From positions 25,136,940-25,200,939 of the forward strand of contig NC_052621.1 of NCBI RefSeq assembly GCF_016545825.1: 64,000 nt of DNA, read 5' to 3'. Positions within the stretch are counted from its first letter, which is position 1. Every line of letters begins with the position of its first letter. The translations under genes and the position numbers were made by a program. Positions 46,049 to 58,490 of this stretch are shown here, piece by piece. The DNA comes from Eucalyptus grandis (Eukaryota > Streptophyta > Magnoliopsida > Myrtales > Myrtaceae). The notes under the pieces are model-generated. The model was not told the DNA's origin, did no database searches, and worked only from the letters and a program-made list of their open reading frames with translations.

Positions 46049-49000
46049 TGTGACATCCCAATTTTCTGATTCTATTTTCAATAAATTGAGACGGGCATTT
46101 CGTTGGCACGCATATAGTTCTTTTCCTTGAGTCGGCTACTCATGTGAAAACTAGTCTATCGGGTGAAGCTGTTAAGAATTTCTAATGCATCAAACTCGAG
46201 AATTTGACTAGGAAGCGATTTTTCGATCGAGCTAATCTGCAAGGGTCATTACGGCACAATTAAAAATCAATTAGAGATCGGTGATAGGTCGACTCGACAG
46301 AGGCATGTGATCGAGTGTGGGTGATTCCACCAGATTGCACAATTCTTATCGATTGGCATTGGACCGACTTTTCTGTCGATTGGGTACCCTGTGTTCGTAT
46401 TTGAAACCTTGAAATTACCCCGACAACCGAAAGTTGCCAATGTTTCAGAGATGTACATTGTGGCTTGAGATGATCAACCATAGGTCAAATGTATGAAAAT
46501 TTCTAAAGGCTACCCGGTAGGTTGGGCCGCGCTAGTATCGTGCCAAGGTGAAATTAACCGTGGAATTGAGATCGAATTCAGGAATTGGAAGTCTGGTGTG
46601 TCACAAATCATTTTAGGAATATTAACTCATCTTTGGAGGATTTTTCATGCAATTAGAGTTCTTTGGCAAATTAAATCCGAGAATGGCTATTTTAGCTCGA
46701 GAAATTAGTACGCCGCTTTTGGTCGCGCTTTTGGGACTTAAGTTGGTTCTACGGACAAGTGAAGATGTGAATTGAAGTGTGGTGACATTGGATTAATTTT
46801 ATGGACTTCAATTTGAACTCAATTGGAAGAGAATTGATGGGAATTGAAGAAATTGGATGTACAAGAATTGGACCCCGGCGGAAAATGAAAGTGCAACCAT
46901 TGGAGAAGTTATGGGAGGGGGTTTGAGTGAGTGGAAGATGACATAGGATGATGTCATGGTGGTTGAGGCCAAGGGTTGAGATCTTGACAAATGGAGGGTG
47001 GAGATTGGCTCTTGAAAATGTGAGCTTTCACTTCATCTTCAACCTTGGGAAGAAAGAGAGAGAGAGAGAGAGAGGGGGGAAGGAAGGCAGCAGCTCGTGC
47101 GTGCGGCAGCTGACGGAAGCCAGCCGAGCTCACGCCCACACCCGTTGCCGGAGCTTGCCGTTGTCGCCGCCGCCGCCGCGCGTCTACCCTCGCATCGCCT
47201 GTGTGCCTCGCCACTCGCCCTCCCTGCTCGCATCTCCATCTTCTTCATCTCCTTCTTCTTCGAAAACCCAGCAACCAGCGAAGCCGGAGAAGCCGCCGGA
47301 CCTCACGCCTTTGCCCGTCCACTCGTCGTCGCCGCCGCCAAGCTGCTCGCGGCCGCGCCACCGTCGCCCTCTCTCTTCTCTTCTCCGTCTCCGGTTTCGC
47401 TTGAAAACCCAGCAGATCGAGGAGGTGTCGAAGGCTGGCTGCAGCCCAGCCGGACCGCCGTCCTCCGCCAATTCCGGCGCCGGATCTGCTCCCTCTCGGC
47501 CCCGATTAGCAACCAAGAAAATGGGTATGGCAGCCCATGTTTGGCCCGTTTTGGCCACCTTCCCGAGCCTGGATGCTCGGCCTGCCTTGAGGAAAGTCGA
47601 TCCTCGCGTCGTCCCCGTCGTTTTGGTCCGCTCGGTTCGCTAATCCGGTGAGTTTAGCTCACTAAACTTGATTAGACGGTTAATGATGCCCTAAGTGTGC
47701 TTAGTCTAAGTTAAGTAAGTTTAGGTGGTTAGATTAGTTTATTTAGTTGAGGATTATATTAAGATGCTTAATTAAGTTAAAGTGTGTTTAGTTTAAAGTT
47801 AAGTATGTTTATTTTAATATAAAGCCTTGATGTGACATAATAGGGTTTTACTTTTGAATTATTTAATGATTTCGAATTCTGGAATTTATAATATTATATT
47901 ATATTCCGAAATTATTAAAATATTATTATAAAAAAATGGAAAAATTATTTTTGACCCGATTGCTTAGAATTTCGTGCCGATCACTGCTGTGCATTCGGAT
48001 TTCGAAATTGATGGTTGATATTATAAATTGAGCGTGGATCGTGAAATATATGGATATTATTATTTAATTAATTTTCGGAATAAATTTAATTATTTAATAA
48101 ATTCTGAAAATTATTTGGGAACCTTATTTTCTTAGAATTTCGTGCTGATCACTGTTGTGCATTTAGAATTTGAATTTGGTGAATGGATGTGGCAAATTGA
48201 GTGTTGATTGTGATAAATATGGATTTTATTCATAAAAACCCAAATGTGGGGCTTTGATGCAAAAATTGGATTTTAATGATTATATTAAATAGTGGGGTTT
48301 GAAAAAAAATGAGATATTGGCTTTTTGATTCGAAATTAGCGTGTCCCCACACACGTGAGTAATTTCTGGAATATTTTTAATATGAAGAAAAATGGCCGGG
48401 ATCACTATTTTAAGTGGAAGCATTGAGTGAAATATAAAGTGTCCTGGGGCCGAGTATGCTTTGACTGTGTGATAACTAAGAGGAATCGTCTGGGCTGTTG
48501 AGCCGGACTTGCCCCTATATGGGATGCCCACGCGGTGGATGCCGGTCGCAGTAGAGGTGGGCCGGCGGATCGATGCTCCTTCGGGAATGCCGTCGACGTA
48601 GTGATGAAGCCGTGCTCAAGGGGGGAGACGATGCTCCGGGAATGCCGTCGACGTAATGACGAAGCCGAGCTCCATGGGGAGCGATGCGGCATTAGTGTCG
48701 GTAGATAGCCGAAGCTGAGTAGGCTATGCCCTTGTGTGGCAGTGAATAGCAATTGGAATGCATGTTGAGTGTTATTGATGTGTTGGATTATGGGACGGAA
48801 TTGTGTGGCATGGAATGAGACGTGTCATAACGATTTAGTCTTATAATCAGGACCCCCGCGGTTGTTGGTTATATGAAAGAGAATGCGTTCCGGTTGTTTA
48901 AGTTCATATTACTATTTGTGGTTGAGTGATTTGAATTGTGCTAACCTGCAGGAAGGAACTGAGGCGAGGTAAGTCTTTTATGTGATGTGGCTAGGCCACC

Positions 49001-49432
49001 CGGGGTGTATTTTCTTTCTAATAGGGGTTTAGGGGGGTTGAACTTGCTGAGATATCGTCTCATCCCGGTTGTGGGATTAAAATTTCAGGTCCCTAGATGG
49101 CGGTCGTGGAGGACCCGAAGCCTTAAGTCTGGAAATGTGGAGATTGAAGTATCGGTGAACGTGTCCCGCTAGTTGGTTTTAGGATGGTTCCCCTTTTGTC
49201 GAGCTAGTCTATTTTGTAGACAGTCCAGAGTTGTATTTAAACCTATGTGTTTGGAAATGAGTGTTTGGTATTGTGATTGATTGCCTGCTTTTCTATCCCA
49301 AGTTAAATGTTGTCAGGGGATTTGTTTCGCTTCCGCATGCGTAATGAAATGAATGGGTCGACGACGTATCTGGGATGTCGCATATTTGATCGACCGCGGT
49401 GGGATGTGTGCGCACTCGGTTCGGGCGTGACA
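46049..49432 (+). mobile_element. Solo LTR (Tekay/Del-like Gypsy), 3.38 kb, with perfect 5-bp TSD
   Basis: Starts TGTGACATCCCAATTTTC and ends GGGCGTGACA, with terminal TG...CA. It is flanked on both sides by GTGCG (46,044-46,048 and 49,433-49,437). Removing it rejoins a continuous GC-rich sequence. The interior has a (GA)n tract (47,053-47,076) and a GC/CT-rich leader (47,080-47,645) whose long open frames are low-complexity. It also has a PPT-less LTR-type tail and no gag, pol or internal domain. The lineage assignment is by resemblance of the termini to chromovirus LTRs. Confidence 0.75.
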
Positions 49433-50639
49433 GTGCGTGCACAATGGCGCGAGTGCGACGGCGCAGGCGCGACGGTCGGCGCAGGTGTGCTTGCGAACGG
49501 AGGCCGGCGGTGGCGTCGATAGCTACGGAGGGAAGTGCGAACGGGGACCTGTCCTCCTTCTTCTTCTCCTGTTTTTGTTTTTGTTTTTTCCTTTTCTCTC
49601 TTTCCCGTTACTCTCACGTCTTCTCCCTCTATGTCAATCTCTGCTGACTTCTTTTATCTGCTGCTGCTTTTCTTTCTTTGCAGCTTGCCGAGAGGAAGAG
49701 ACAATACTTCTCTTGGACGAGAATAGGGAGGGGGTTTCCTTTTTCCTTTTTTTCTTTTTCATGAAATTCTTCCTCTTTTCACTTTGTCCCTCACAGATTT
49801 TCTTTTTCCAATTCTCCTCACGTTTTTTTTGCTCTAAATTTCTTTTTTGTTCTCCTCTCAAATTTTTCTCCCGAAACTTTTTTGGCTTTTCCCCGAAGAT
49901 CGAACGGAAGAGCCCCTTTTTATACGCAACGAAATTGAGCTCCTATATGGAAGAAGCAAAATTTTCAGCTTCTTTCCGATTGCATCTCGTACGGCTAAAA
50001 CGTAATCTTCATGATTTTATTTTCATTTTCTTTCCTTTGTTCATGCCCATCAACGATTGAAAGATCTAATGTTTATTTTATTATGTCAAAAATTCATATT
50101 ACCCGAAAGATTAACACCAAATATATATCCCGTATGAAATATTCCATCGGAACCTTCTAATTTTCAGCGAAACATACCTCTTGGTATATATCGTTTGAAT
50201 ACATAAAATATTTATTGAATATATCAAATCGTTATTTCTTATCATGACAAGATGTGCCTAAAATTATATGCTATGCATATAATTTTATTTTTTGGGTTAA
50301 AATTAATGCCTAATTTTTATGCAAAAATTAATGACTGGGTCGTCAAAATTTAGATGTACATAACTGTCCCACTTTGAATGTGAGCTCGGGTTGTTTTCAA
50401 AGACAAATTGAGAGCTAAATTTTAATTATGCACATGCATTAAATGATTTTTGTTGGAAAATGAATTCAGTTTTTTTTAAAGACAATTTATGTGATGCATG
50501 GGAATGCTAATATAAATGGTAAAGGGAGCTACCTGTAATAACTTACATTTGAAGAGAATAGAGTAATTCAAGATAGTTTGTGTTACATGTTTAGATTTCG
50601 TACATTTCTACGTTTGTCCAGAATAGTAACAAGGTTTTG

Positions 50640-51555
50640 TAAGGAGACTGCTTTCCTATGACTCGTACCTCTCTACAGTTGCCCAGTATGGTAGTTTTTG
50701 GTTGTCTAGGACCCGAACCTTTCTTTGGTCGCCTTGACGAAAAAATTGGTTTCTCGAGAATCCGTATCTTTCTACGATCGCCCTGAATGGGAAATAGTTG
50801 TTATCTAGGACCCGTACCATTCTACGATCGCCTAAACGAGAACTCACTTTCTAGAACTCGTACCTTTCTACGATCGCCTCAATGGGAAATAGATGTTATC
50901 TAGAACTCGTAACATTCTACGATTGCCTAAACAGGGATTCACTTTTCAGGACTCGTACATTTCTACGGTCGCCTAAATAGGAAACGGCTTTTCCAGGACC
51001 TGTACATTTCTATGGTCGCTTGTTAGAGCCATAAACATTGTTTAGAACCCATACCTTTCTACGGTCGCCTAAACGGGAAATCACTTTTCAGGACCTGCAC
51101 TAAACTACGGTCGCTTGAACGGGGAGATTGCTTTTCCAAGACCCTTACCTTTCTACAATCACCTATTAGAGCAACAAATATTGTTTAGGACCCGTACTTT
51201 TCTACAGTCGCCTAAACAGGAAACAACTATTGTTTAGAACCCGTACCATTCTACAGTCACCTAAACAGGAAATCACTTTTCAAGGATCCGTACCTTTATA
51301 TGATCGCCTGAATAAGAAGCAGCTTTTCCAGGACCCGTACTTTTCTACGGTCGCCTGTTAGAGCTACAAATATAATGTCTAGGACCCATACATTTCTATG
51401 GTCGCCTAAACGGGAAAACACTTGCTAAGACCCGTACCTTTTTACAGTCGCCTGAATGGGAAACATATATTGTCTAGAACTCGTACCATTTTACAGTTGC
51501 TTAAACAGGATATCATTTTTCCAGGATCCCGTACCTTTCTACAGTCGCCTGAATG
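50640..51555. repeat. Minisatellite, about 45-55 bp unit, core GACCCGTACCTTTCTACGG
   Basis: About 18 imperfect copies of a core reading roughly GGACCCGTACCTTTCTACGG followed by TCGCCT. Linkers alternate between AAACGGGAAA-type and GTTAGAGC.ACAAATATTGT-type segments. Copies are moderately diverged. Such arrays are known inside Tat/Ogre LTRs. Confidence 0.85.
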
Positions 51556-51754
51556 AGATGTCAAAATTTTGGAATCCGAAATACCTAGATCAAGACTAAG
51601 ATATAACAAGAAAGATTGAAAAGCATTCACATTCAGAGTGAAATGTTTAGATAGAAATATTTTGTGACATTCAGATTCAAACTAAGATGTCAACAATTGA
51701 TTGAAAGATTTTGGTGAAATCTATAAACTCTCAATTACTGAAAAGGAACTTAGG

Positions 51755-52290
51755 TTATAGAAGCATGCCGAGTCGATGAAAAGAACTCTAGGCTACGGAA
51801 GCATACTAGGTCGATGAAAAGGACTTTGGGCTACGAAAGCACGTTAGGTCAATATAAAAGACACAGGGCTATGGAAGCATGTTAGGTCGATGAAAAGGAC
51901 TCTAGGCTACAAAGGCACACCAGGTTAATATAAAGGATACTGGGCTATGGAAGCACACGAGGTCAATATAAAGGACACTGAGTTACAAAAGCACGTCGAG
52001 TTGATGAAAGGGACTCAAAGCACGCCGGGCTGCGAAAGCACGTCAAATTAATATAAAGGACATGGGCTACGGAAGCATGTCGGGTCGATGAAAAGGACTC
52101 TAAGTTATAAAAGCGCGCCGAGGTCAATATAAAGGACACCAGGCTACGGAAGCATGTTGGGTCGATGAAAAAGACTTTGGGCTGTGAAAGCACGTTAGGT
52201 CAATATAAAGGACACCGAGCTACTAAAGCACGCCGAGTCGATGAAATGGACGCTGGGCCACAAAAGCACGCCAGGCCAATATAAAGGGAC
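51755..52290. repeat. Minisatellite, 38-bp unit with alternating a/b monomers
   Basis: About 14 monomers of AAGCACG..AGGTC followed by either GATGAAAAGGAC (type a) or AATATAAAGGAC (type b), then GGGCTACGG. Reading left to right the types are a a b a b b a b a b a b a b, so most of the array is a 76-bp dimer. One monomer near 52,010 is truncated and fused to the next. Confidence 0.85.
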
Positions 52291-52300
52291 AGCTTGACCA

Positions 52301-53504
52301 AGTCAAGTGTCAATAATACCCGCACAATGACAAGTATTTAGAATAAGGGTAGAGATATACTTACTTGGTGATATCTCTGATTCTTGAGAATATGTCTTCT
52401 GGAACTTAAATATCCTGTGGAGGCCTCTCACCTCTTGGTAGAAATAAATTTTGGAACATCAAAAAAACACCTTAAATGTTCATGATGGATTCTCATCTCC
52501 TAATATCATGAGGCATTCTGAAAGGAACCTGAATGTTAGGAGCTCTTGGGTCTTTGAGAAAACATTACCTATCAGACATGATTTAGAGCAAAAATGCATT
52601 TACCAAAAAAATAAACAATTAAGGCTATTCTGGAATGCACACTTCAAAATCCACTAAAATTTATCAATTCAATCGGAGTTCATACATAATGACCTTTGCA
52701 TCACCCAAATTTCCACTAGAGAGAATCATCGTTCAAGACAATTTTCACTCATGACATGGATTTCCTAAGAATACTAAATGAGAGACTTTTAGCTAGAAAT
52801 GATTTTCACTCTCTCATTCAAAAGGGCTATTTTAGAAGAATTATTCCATCTCATTATGTCGACAAGGGTCCGAGTATTCTCGCAAGCGGTACGACCTTAC
52901 CAATCTGAGGGATCTTTAACAGGGACCGTAATGTGGGCTTGGTCAGTAGCTTAACAAATGGACTCTTTGACTCAAGGCTATTGAAAGAACAACTCTGTAG
53001 TCATTTCTAGGTTTACAAGTCAAGAACCTTGTAAAATGAGAAAGAAATAATCTTTCCCGCACTTCTTCAAGCGATGCTTAAAACATGTGAATCCCTATGT
53101 TAATTCGAGTGCCCTAATTAGAAAAGACTTTGCAAGGGATGTAACATAGGCTGGGTTCTTGGGTTGAGAAACGAAAAGATCATTAGGCTCAAAATATGTG
53201 TAAATGGTGAAAGTTGATGATCATCTTGGCATTGCCACCAATTTTCTCTTTATTAAGGATTGTCATTAGGAATGCACTATAAATCTTGACTCTTTGAGTA
53301 TTGCTCCATTAGGATACAATTTTTGCAGCGATAGTCATTTATTTGACATTTCTATGGGCATCGGCCTTGCTTGTACTAGGCGCACTTTGCTTTTTCATGC
53401 CCTTTAGTTCTATTGAATGACCATATGGTGTTTTTAACATTTGAACTTTTGGGTGGTCTTCGTCTTACATCGATTACTCTAGACCATATTGTTTGAATAA
53501 TTAC
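52301..53504. other. Unassigned sequence after minisatellites
   Basis: No gene. Probably the continuation of the LTR element, but I see no recognisable domain or terminus. Confidence 0.4.
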
Positions 53505-55470
53505 TAAATTTGATAACATGTGAGAGTTGACTAGTGTACTAATTTTGGATTTTACTCTCATTTTGTCACGGTTGTACTATTTTTGATTTTTTAATGGTAT
53601 TAATCTAATTTAAAGGAGAGTGGCGAGCAAAGTCGCGACTCTTGCTTGGCAAGTGTGCGACTCACCCAAGTCGGCGAGGGTTAGCTAGCTATTGCTTGTG
53701 TCGAAATGTGCCAAACTAGTATGTCTATAAAAAATTATCAAAAAATTATTTTTGATCATAAAAAATCCAAATTATTGCATCTTTGATGAATTTATCCCAA
53801 ACTAATACACTTATGATAAATTTACCATCTTTTAGTTTTCGTTAAATTTTACTATCAAATTGATAAATTTGATGACACATGAGAATTGATTGGTGATCCA
53901 ATTGTGGATTTTACTCTCTTTTTTGTCATAGTTATACTAGTTTTGTGTTTTCTAGTGGCATAAATCTAATTTAAGTGAGGATATATTTGTCACAAATATA
54001 TCGGTTTTGGTTTTGGTGGTCAAAAAATTAGTTTTGGGGTAAATATGTTACAATTGTATCATTCTGAAGTTTTTTTTTTTTATAGTTATTTGTGGTAAAT
54101 TATCAATGGTGTACCAATTTGGATTTTCTGTAGTTAAAATTAGTTTGAGGTACATTTACCATAGTTATATCAATTTTGGGATTTTCATAATATTGAACTT
54201 TTTTCTTTTTGGAATTTTTGGAGAGAGGGTGTGCGATTTCTTGCTTAGCAAGGGACAGGCTTGCCTAGGGCCAACGAGGGTTAGCCATCTCTTGCCTATG
54301 TCGAAAGCCCAAAACTAGAATGCTTACAACAAATTTTCTATAAATTAATTTTTTTGATAACAAATTTGATTAATTTATCCTAAATAGATACACTTATGAC
54401 AAATTTACCTTCTATTAATTTTTGTTAAGTTTACCATCAAATTGTTGAGTTTATTGATAAGTGAGAGTTGCCTAGTGTACAAATTTGGGAATGTATTCTC
54501 TTTTTATCATAGCTTTACTAATTTTATGATTTTTTTGTAGTATTAATCCAATTTAAAATATGATAAATTTGTCACATATGTATCGATTTTGATTTTGACA
54601 GTAAAAAATTTAGTTTTGTGGTAAATTTGTTATAAGTGTATCAGTTGGGAGTTTTATGGTTATTTAGGGTAAATCTATCAATAGTATACCAATTTAGAGT
54701 TTTTATGGTTAAAAAAATGAATTTGGGTAAATTTGATACAGATATATTACTTTGGGGTTTTTCATAGTATTAACCTTTTTTTTTTTTTTTTTTTTTGGAT
54801 TTTGGAGAGAGGGCAAGCGAAATAGCAACTCTTGGAGAGGGCAAGCGGCGCCTAGCAAGGGTGCGACCCACCTAGGGTCGGCAAGGGTCGGCTAGTCCTC
54901 ACTTTGTGTCAAAAAGCTCTAAACTAGTACATTTGTAATAAATTTAAGATAAACTAATTTTGACAAAAAAAAAAACCCCTTGTTACATCATTGATAAATT
55001 TGGTGTATTTGTAATAAATTTATCCTCTATTAGTTTTTATTAAATTTTATTGTCAAATTGTTGAGTTTGATGACATGTAAGATTTGACTAGTGTACCAAT
55101 TCGAGATTTTACTCTTCTTTTGTTGTAGTTGTGTTAGTTTTGTATTTTTTATTATATTAATCTAATTTAAAGGATGGTATATTTGTCACTAATATACCAA
55201 TTTTGATTTTGGTAGTCAAAAAGTTACTTTGGAGTAAATTTGTTATAAGCGTACTAGTTTATAGTTTTTTATAGTCATTTAGGTTAAATTTATCAAAGAT
55301 GTATTAGTTTAGGATTTTTTGTGGTTAAAAAATTAATTTGGGGTAAATTTGTCAAAAATGTATTAGTTTTGGGTTTTCGTGATATTAATATTTTTCTTTG
55401 GGTTTTTGGACTTTTGCTGGCCATATTTGGAGAGGGTGGGACTCGCCTAGGGTTGGCAAAGTTCAATTGG
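53505..55470. repeat. Satellite-like tandem repeat, roughly 570-615 bp period
   Basis: GC cores of the type CACCTAGGGTCGGCAAGGGT recur at about 53,661, 54,254, 54,869 and 55,441. The intervening blocks share ordered phrases (GATGACATGTAAGATTTGAC, TACTCTTCTTTTGTTG, AATTTAAAGGATGG, GGTAAATTTGT). The last unit abuts A3, and equivalents precede A2 and A1. The copies are diverged and AT-rich with no coding content. Confidence 0.75.
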
Positions 55471-55559
55471 CCCAAACTTGTGGCTGGCAAAATTGAAAGG
55501 TTTTGAACTAAATTAACAAAATGGCAATTGGTTTATGACTTTTTGGACAATTTTCCCTA

Positions 55560-56215
55560 CATGTTTGTCGATAAAGATTTCAGTACATAAAAATCATCAG
55601 CAATACCTGGATTTATCCTCGTAATGCCTAAAATAGGTGTAATGCCAGCATGTAATTTTGGTCTTAGGAACACAATTTTTGAATGAAGCAAAAAAGTTAG
55701 CACACCAAAAAAATAATCACAAAGACGACCCGTATGACAAATGCAATTCTAGCCTTTTCATATGTTGTATTCATTTTACCATGCGGGGTTAATACCAATA
55801 TTGGTACTGCGTAAGTCACTGTAGAGAAAATTATGGCTACCCATATGATTAATATTGCAAGTTTTGTACATATCAGCTGCCTTAACGACATGCCGCTAAT
55901 GAGAAGTAAAATTGCAGTAAATAACGATAGGATACAAATGGTATTTTATGGCACAAAAGATGTATGCTCATCATGATACTTGTAAACCATTATGGCGATG
56001 CCCGCGTTGTAATGTTTTCGGCTACGGAATCCCCCTGCCATACGCCTCCAAGAGGACTCATCGCCGCTTGAAAAGCCATGGTGGCAAGTAAGATTGCGAC
56101 AACCATCACATACTACATACCTTTTTGCCAATCTATGTTTTCTTGCCTCTTATTTGGTTGTGCTACACGCGGACAATATTCCCTCTCGGAGGTGGCCATA
56201 TCCTCCATAAATAAA
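55560..56215 (-). pseudogene. PGG-domain fragment, copy A3-a
   Basis: Minus-strand counterpart of A1-a. It has a hydrophobic block at 55,891-55,697 and a PGG helix/loop around 56,110-56,000. The PGG loop is shifted by an indel near 56,020-56,030. Not functional. Confidence 0.7.
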
Positions 56216-56261
56216 AATTACCATTTTGTGAACTTCTAAAGAGGAATAACCTTTCTTCACC

Positions 56262-57340
56262 ATTTCACAAAAAAAGTAACTTTTATTTGTAGAGAACATG
56301 GCCACCTCTAGAGGTCAAACAACCAAATGAGAGGCAAGAAAACAATTGTCCATAAAAAGGTACGTAGTCTTTGATTGTCGTCGCAATTTTACTAGACACC
56401 ATAACCTTTCAAGGAGCAATGTGTCATCCAAAAAGAATTTGGTAAGCGGACCTCGTGGCCGAAAAGCATTACACAACGCATATTGCCATAATGGCTAACA
56501 AGCATCATGATGAGCATATATTTTTTTTGTCATGCAATACTATTTGTTTCCTATCGTCATTTACGACAATTCTGCTTCTCATTAGCGGCGTGTCATGATG
56601 TGTACAAAACTTGCATATTAATTGGGTTGCTATAATTTTCGCGGCAGTGATTATATTGGTATATTAACCCCGCATGGTAAAATGAATGTGACATATGAAA
56701 AAACTAGAAATGTAGTTTGCCTTGCCTTTATGATTATTCTTTTGGTTTGCCAACTTTTCAGCTTCATTTGAAAATTGTTGTTAAGACCAACATGTGGATG
56801 TTGGCATCACACCTATTTCTAACATGCCCCCCTTTGCAATTCGCAATCACAATGTAGAATGTCCAATGGATAGATACTACACACATTCAATGCATGACTT
56901 CTTTATATTGCGTTGACTGTTGTGTGTTGATATGTTTCACGATATTACTAGTTTTCGCCATCTTCCTTTGCCTACTTATTAGGTTTGAATACCCCATATT
57001 GAAAATCGTCACGTTGATTGTGTCAAATCTCACAATCAATACATCCACCAAGGCCGATTGGAAAGCTGCCCTCTTGGTGGAAAAACTAGAGACCTACGAG
57101 AGCAACACTTGGCATTGGCATCAACGGAGCGATTCGTGCTATGGGTTGCTGGTAGGATTATGATAAAGGCGAATATGATGGAGAGGCCTGAGGAGGCAGT
57201 GTTTTAGGACATGGATTAAGAGTGGAGGTTTGTGAGGATATTGGCTATCGAACTGGGTATGAGGATGCAAAGCATGTACGTGCTTGGGTCGTGGTGGAAG
57301 AAGTACTACGGCCTCATTAAAGAACACTATGACAACTTGA
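56262..57340 (+). pseudogene. PGG-domain fragment, copy A3-b
   Basis: PGG domain at about 56,375-56,600 with stops. The last helix and tail are at 56,894-57,163 (FTILLVFAIFLCLLIRFEYP, KADWKAALLVEKLETYESNT), and the tail block lies to about 57,340. Part of the distal tail present in A1 and A2 (FAKFK.EESLVIGDN) is deleted here. Confidence 0.7.
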
Positions 57341-57469
57341 GGTATCCTTTTCTTTTCCATCTATAATTTAGTGTTTATGATTTTTTTTTTCACTTCTACA
57401 TTATTGTTAAATGATTGTGTGGCATTTATAAAATGCAGTGAATATTCTAAGACAAAGTCCAATGTTATA

Positions 57470-57667
57470 TGAAATTGTTATTTATGAAAGATGAGTGTAC
57501 ATTGCGTGAAGTGCATTACTCTTACTAAATAGAAGGTTTGTCTAATGTATATCAATGAATTAAGATTTGAAAATTGTTATTTATGAAAGATGAGTGTACA
57601 TTGCGTGAAGTGCATTACTCTTACTAAATAGAAGGTTTGTCTAATGTATATCAATGAATTAAGATTT
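57470..57667. repeat. 99-bp perfect tandem duplication, A3 only
   Basis: Two adjacent, apparently identical 99-bp copies, each with TTATTTATGAAAGATGAGTG and ending AATTAAGATTTGA. A1 and A2 have one copy. Confidence 0.95.
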
Positions 57668-57899
57668 GAAATATTATTTAAATCGCTAGTATTTTGCCCG
57701 ATATATAACTTAATTAATTTTTAAAAATAAAATTTAGTACTTGTGAATCTCAACAGATGAGATAGCTTGCAAGTTACAACCCAGCCCCATTTTGATATAT
57801 ATTCAGTACTTGCGAATTTCTTATATCATTCAAAAATCACGGATCACTAAATTATATGGAAAATAAAAGAACATTATGGCCAATAAGAGTTCAAGGCGG

Positions 57900-58490
57900 G
57901 CTCGTGAATGTTACTATCAATAGCAGCTCCTAAGCTGGTTCTGTGGATGGATTCAGTCAAAATTGTTATAAGAGCACGACGGAAGATTATAGCCAACGAC
58001 TAAATTATCGCTGGAAACTAAAGCTTCACTCCCCCGTAACTTTGCAAAAACAACTTTCATGTCGTCACAATGAGCTTCAATGCCATCATAGCCCTTCTTT
58101 CACAGCCCAAACACGTATGTGCCTCGCATCCTCAGACCCACCCTAACAACCACTATCCCTATGGACCTCCACTCATAATCCACCTCTGACACCACTGCCT
58201 CCTTAGGCCTTTCTATTGTCATCTTCGCCTTTATCAAGGCCTGTTGGCCAACCGTAGCACGATTGGATCTAATGCCAAGGATTGCACTAGATCCCGATGA
58301 TATAAGATGAAACACTCGACTGCACGGAGGTACAGATTTTCGTAAATCTTTGATTTCGCCACCAAGAGGGCGGCATTTCAATTAGTCTTGATGGATGCAA
58401 TGACTGTAATATTGAACATAGTCAGCCCCACGACTTTCAATATGGGGTGATTAGGTCCATTAGGGAGGTAGAGGAAGATGGCAAACCGCA
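57900..58490 (-). pseudogene. PGG-protein C-terminal fragment, copy A3-c
   Basis: The minus-strand frame 58,381-58,100 reads a tail block with ERPKEAVVSEVDYEWRS and VGLRMRGTYVFGL, homologous to the copy-b tail. The helix lies just right of it in another frame. It is the longest open piece of the c fragments, but lacks the PGG motif. Confidence 0.6.

Larger units (their letters stand above)
44079..52300 (+). mobile_element. Tat/Ogre-like Gypsy LTR region (interrupted)
   Basis: Begins TGTTGCGACCTAATTTTCGG, the type of start found in dicot Tat-lineage LTRs, with the AAGAGTCACCACTAATCAG phrase at about 44,219. After a very AT-rich section and a GC-rich leader-like section (45,421-46,048 joined to 49,433-49,520), the characteristic GGTCGTCAAAATTTAGATG / CTGTCCCACTTTGAATGTG / GACAAATTGAGAGC phrases appear at 50,338-50,415. 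Two minisatellite arrays follow. No gag or pol is present. The right boundary is uncertain. The open frames in the GC-rich part are compositional. Confidence 0.5.

Noticed and set aside
45395..46056. Long overlapping open frames (up to 184 codons) on both strands
   Set aside because: They lie in a GC-rich, arginine/proline/serine-biased stretch of an LTR-like element, occur in several frames at once and show no domain.
46948..47651. Open frames of 231 and 184 codons
   Set aside because: They are inside the solo LTR, are low-complexity and overlap in two frames; such leaders are common in plant LTRs.
49303..50060. 207-codon open frame rich in phenylalanine and serine
   Set aside because: It arises from a pyrimidine-rich LTR segment with no recognisable domain.
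51963..52193. 76-codon minus-strand frame with repeated STRRAF-like motifs
   Set aside because: It is a translation of the 38-bp minisatellite.
50640..52290. CRISPR-like array
   Set aside because: Repeats are diverged with repeat-derived spacers and lie in a plant LTR context; these are minisatellites.
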